Source: QHWF01 sp036848175 (lineage in GTDB: Bacteria > Acidobacteriota > Vicinamibacteria > Vicinamibacterales > CAVVIG01). From it: a stretch of DNA of 13,754 nucleotides. Each line of letters starts with the position of its first letter. Within the stretch, counting starts at the first letter, position 1. The notes under the pieces were generated by a model, which was not told where the DNA came from, did no database searches, and saw only the letters and a program-made list of their open reading frames with translations. The position numbers and the translations under genes are program-made. The DNA lies in contig DAIUKO010000200.1 in NCBI GenBank assembly GCA_036848175.1, positions 1-13,754 on the forward strand. Direction: 5' to 3'. Shown here in pieces: positions 12,970 through 13,754 of the stretch.

Positions 12970-13554
12970 CTACAACAGATACAAAACCGGAAACAGGAAG
13001 ATCCACACGAGGTCCACAAAGTGCCAGTACAACCCTGTGTACTCGATGCGGTTCGTGAACTGATCCGGATTGGTCTTCCACAGCTTCGCGCCGGGGCCGA
13101 GCAAATACGCCATCACCACCATGCCGCCGACGATGTGAAGGCCGTGCAGACCGGTGAGCGTGAAGTAGATCGCGAGAAACGTGCTGTGCCACGGACCCTC
13201 GCCCTTCACGAGGTGATCCGAGTATTCGAAGTACTTGTTGACGAGGAATAGGCCGGCCAGCACGAACGTCGCCGCCAAGTACAGCCGGTGCCGGCTCCAG
13301 TTGTGCAGCTTCAGCATCGCCCACGCCATCACCATCGTGACCGACGACGAGATGAGCAGGACGGTATTGAACGCACCGAGCGGGACGTTCAGTTCGCCAT
13401 GCGGCCACTCGGTCGCGCCGGTGCGGAGGATGATGTAGGTCGAGAACAACGCGCCGAACAGCATGACTTCCGACGCGAGGAACAACCAGATGCCGAGCTT
13501 TCCATTGGCGAGCCCGGAATCGGGCCGTTCTTCGACGGTGTACGGAATATTCAT
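12970..13554 (-). CDS. coxC: Cytochrome c oxidase subunit III
   Basis: Integral membrane subunit III of the oxidase (194 aa), the short five-helix form. Typical segments: LGIWLFLASEVMLFGALFSTY (20-40), NTVLLISSSVTMVMAW (63-78), VNKYFEYSDH (105-114), FTLTGLHGLHIVGGM (131-145) and YTGLYWHFVDLVWIFLFPVLYL (172-193). The start is ATG at 13554: it follows the coxA stop by 5 nt, has GGAGAAGG upstream, and gives the normal N-terminus. An open frame extends to 13740, but that part is the wrong frame of coxA. Confidence 0.94.
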   Translation of the reverse strand: MNIPYTVEERPDSGLANGKLGIWLFLASEVMLFGALFSTYIILRTGATEWPHGELNVPLGAFNTVLLISSSVTMVMAWAMLKLHNWSRHRLYLAATFVLAGLFLVNKYFEYSDHLVKGEGPWHSTFLAIYFTLTGLHGLHIVGGMVVMAYLLGPGAKLWKTNPDQFTNRIEYTGLYWHFVDLVWIFLFPVLYLL

Positions 13555-13559
13555 TATGG

Positions 13560-13754
13560 CTACGCCTTCTCCGGCTCGAACTGCGGGGTGAAGTCTCTCG
13601 GTGCACCCGGAACGCTGTACTCGTAGGGGCCGCGGTACACGATCGGTTCCGTGAGGAAGTTCCCGTGCCCGGGCGGCGACGGCGCCGACCACTCGAGCGT
13701 GGTCGCTTCCCATGGATTCTTGTCGACCACCTTGCCCCACTTGATGCTCATGAA
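13560..13754 (-). CDS. coxA: Cytochrome c oxidase subunit I, C-terminal fragment
   Basis: Last 64 codons of the oxidase catalytic subunit, continuing beyond the window edge. Visible: KNPWEATTLEWSAPSPPGHGNF and PIVYRGPYEY, the conserved subunit I tail (NPW...LEW...SPPP..NF...P). None of the haem or CuB ligands are in this part, so activity cannot be judged. It is followed after 5 nt by coxC, confirming operon order A-C-IV-small-small-B. Confidence 0.93.
   Translation of the reverse strand, partial: FMSIKWGKVVDKNPWEATTLEWSAPSPPGHGNFLTEPIVYRGPYEYSVPGAPRDFTPQFEPEKA

Noticed and set aside
13555..13740. Upstream extension of coxC
   Set aside because: Overlaps the conserved coxA C-terminus in another frame; ATG 13554 gives the normal subunit III start and follows the coxA stop.

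Overview
The window reads as chromosomal DNA of a high-GC Gram-negative bacterium, most likely an Acidobacteriota member of the Vicinamibacteria kind. The main reasons are a vWFA protein of the type known mainly from acidobacteria, the very GC-rich third codon positions, and short palindromic repeats scattered both between and inside genes. The taxon is an inference; no rRNA or other marker is present. A run of 100 N (3537-3636) marks a scaffold join, so the TetR gene lacks its start and the two sides are linked only by the assembly.

Region 1 (1-3536, minus strand) is an export cassette. A TetR-type repressor is followed by an FtsX/MacB-fold permease, an ABC ATPase and a HlyD-type adaptor that leaves the window at base 1. 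Sequence and gene order match the DevC-DevA-DevB exporter type.

Region 2 (3651-6838, minus strand) is a probable three-gene operon: an FTR1-type iron permease, a DUF1624/HGSNAT-like membrane acyltransferase and a Tat-exported class V PLP enzyme. It has a good sigma70-type promoter at 6888-6916 with a palindrome just downstream (6864-6878), which is a candidate metal-responsive operator.

Region 3 (6839-8440) holds a secreted vWFA protein whose start codon lies in a 9-bp perfect stem. It also holds an unlisted 28-residue single-pass membrane microprotein on the minus strand (7971-8057) and a frataxin/CyaY homologue.

Region 4 (8437-11439) is an amino-acid or hydroxyproline module. A proline racemase/4-hydroxyproline epimerase family gene (minus) is divergent from a histone-deacetylase-fold hydrolase and an overlapping ornithine cyclodeaminase/mu-crystallin family reductase (plus). 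The racemase gene carries one in-frame palindrome-derived insert and the reductase gene carries two.

Region 5 (11436-13754, minus strand) is the distal part of an aa3/caa3-type cytochrome c oxidase operon in the order coxA (C-terminus only), coxC, subunit IV, a 65-aa two-pass protein, a 77/78-aa Cys-Pro-Val-Cys membrane protein, coxB. CoxB is last rather than first, and the joints are overlapping or nearly so.

No tRNA, rRNA, CRISPR array, transposase or phage gene was seen. No gene-free stretch exceeds 300 bases; the longest are 6839-7009 and 7937-8119, both described below.
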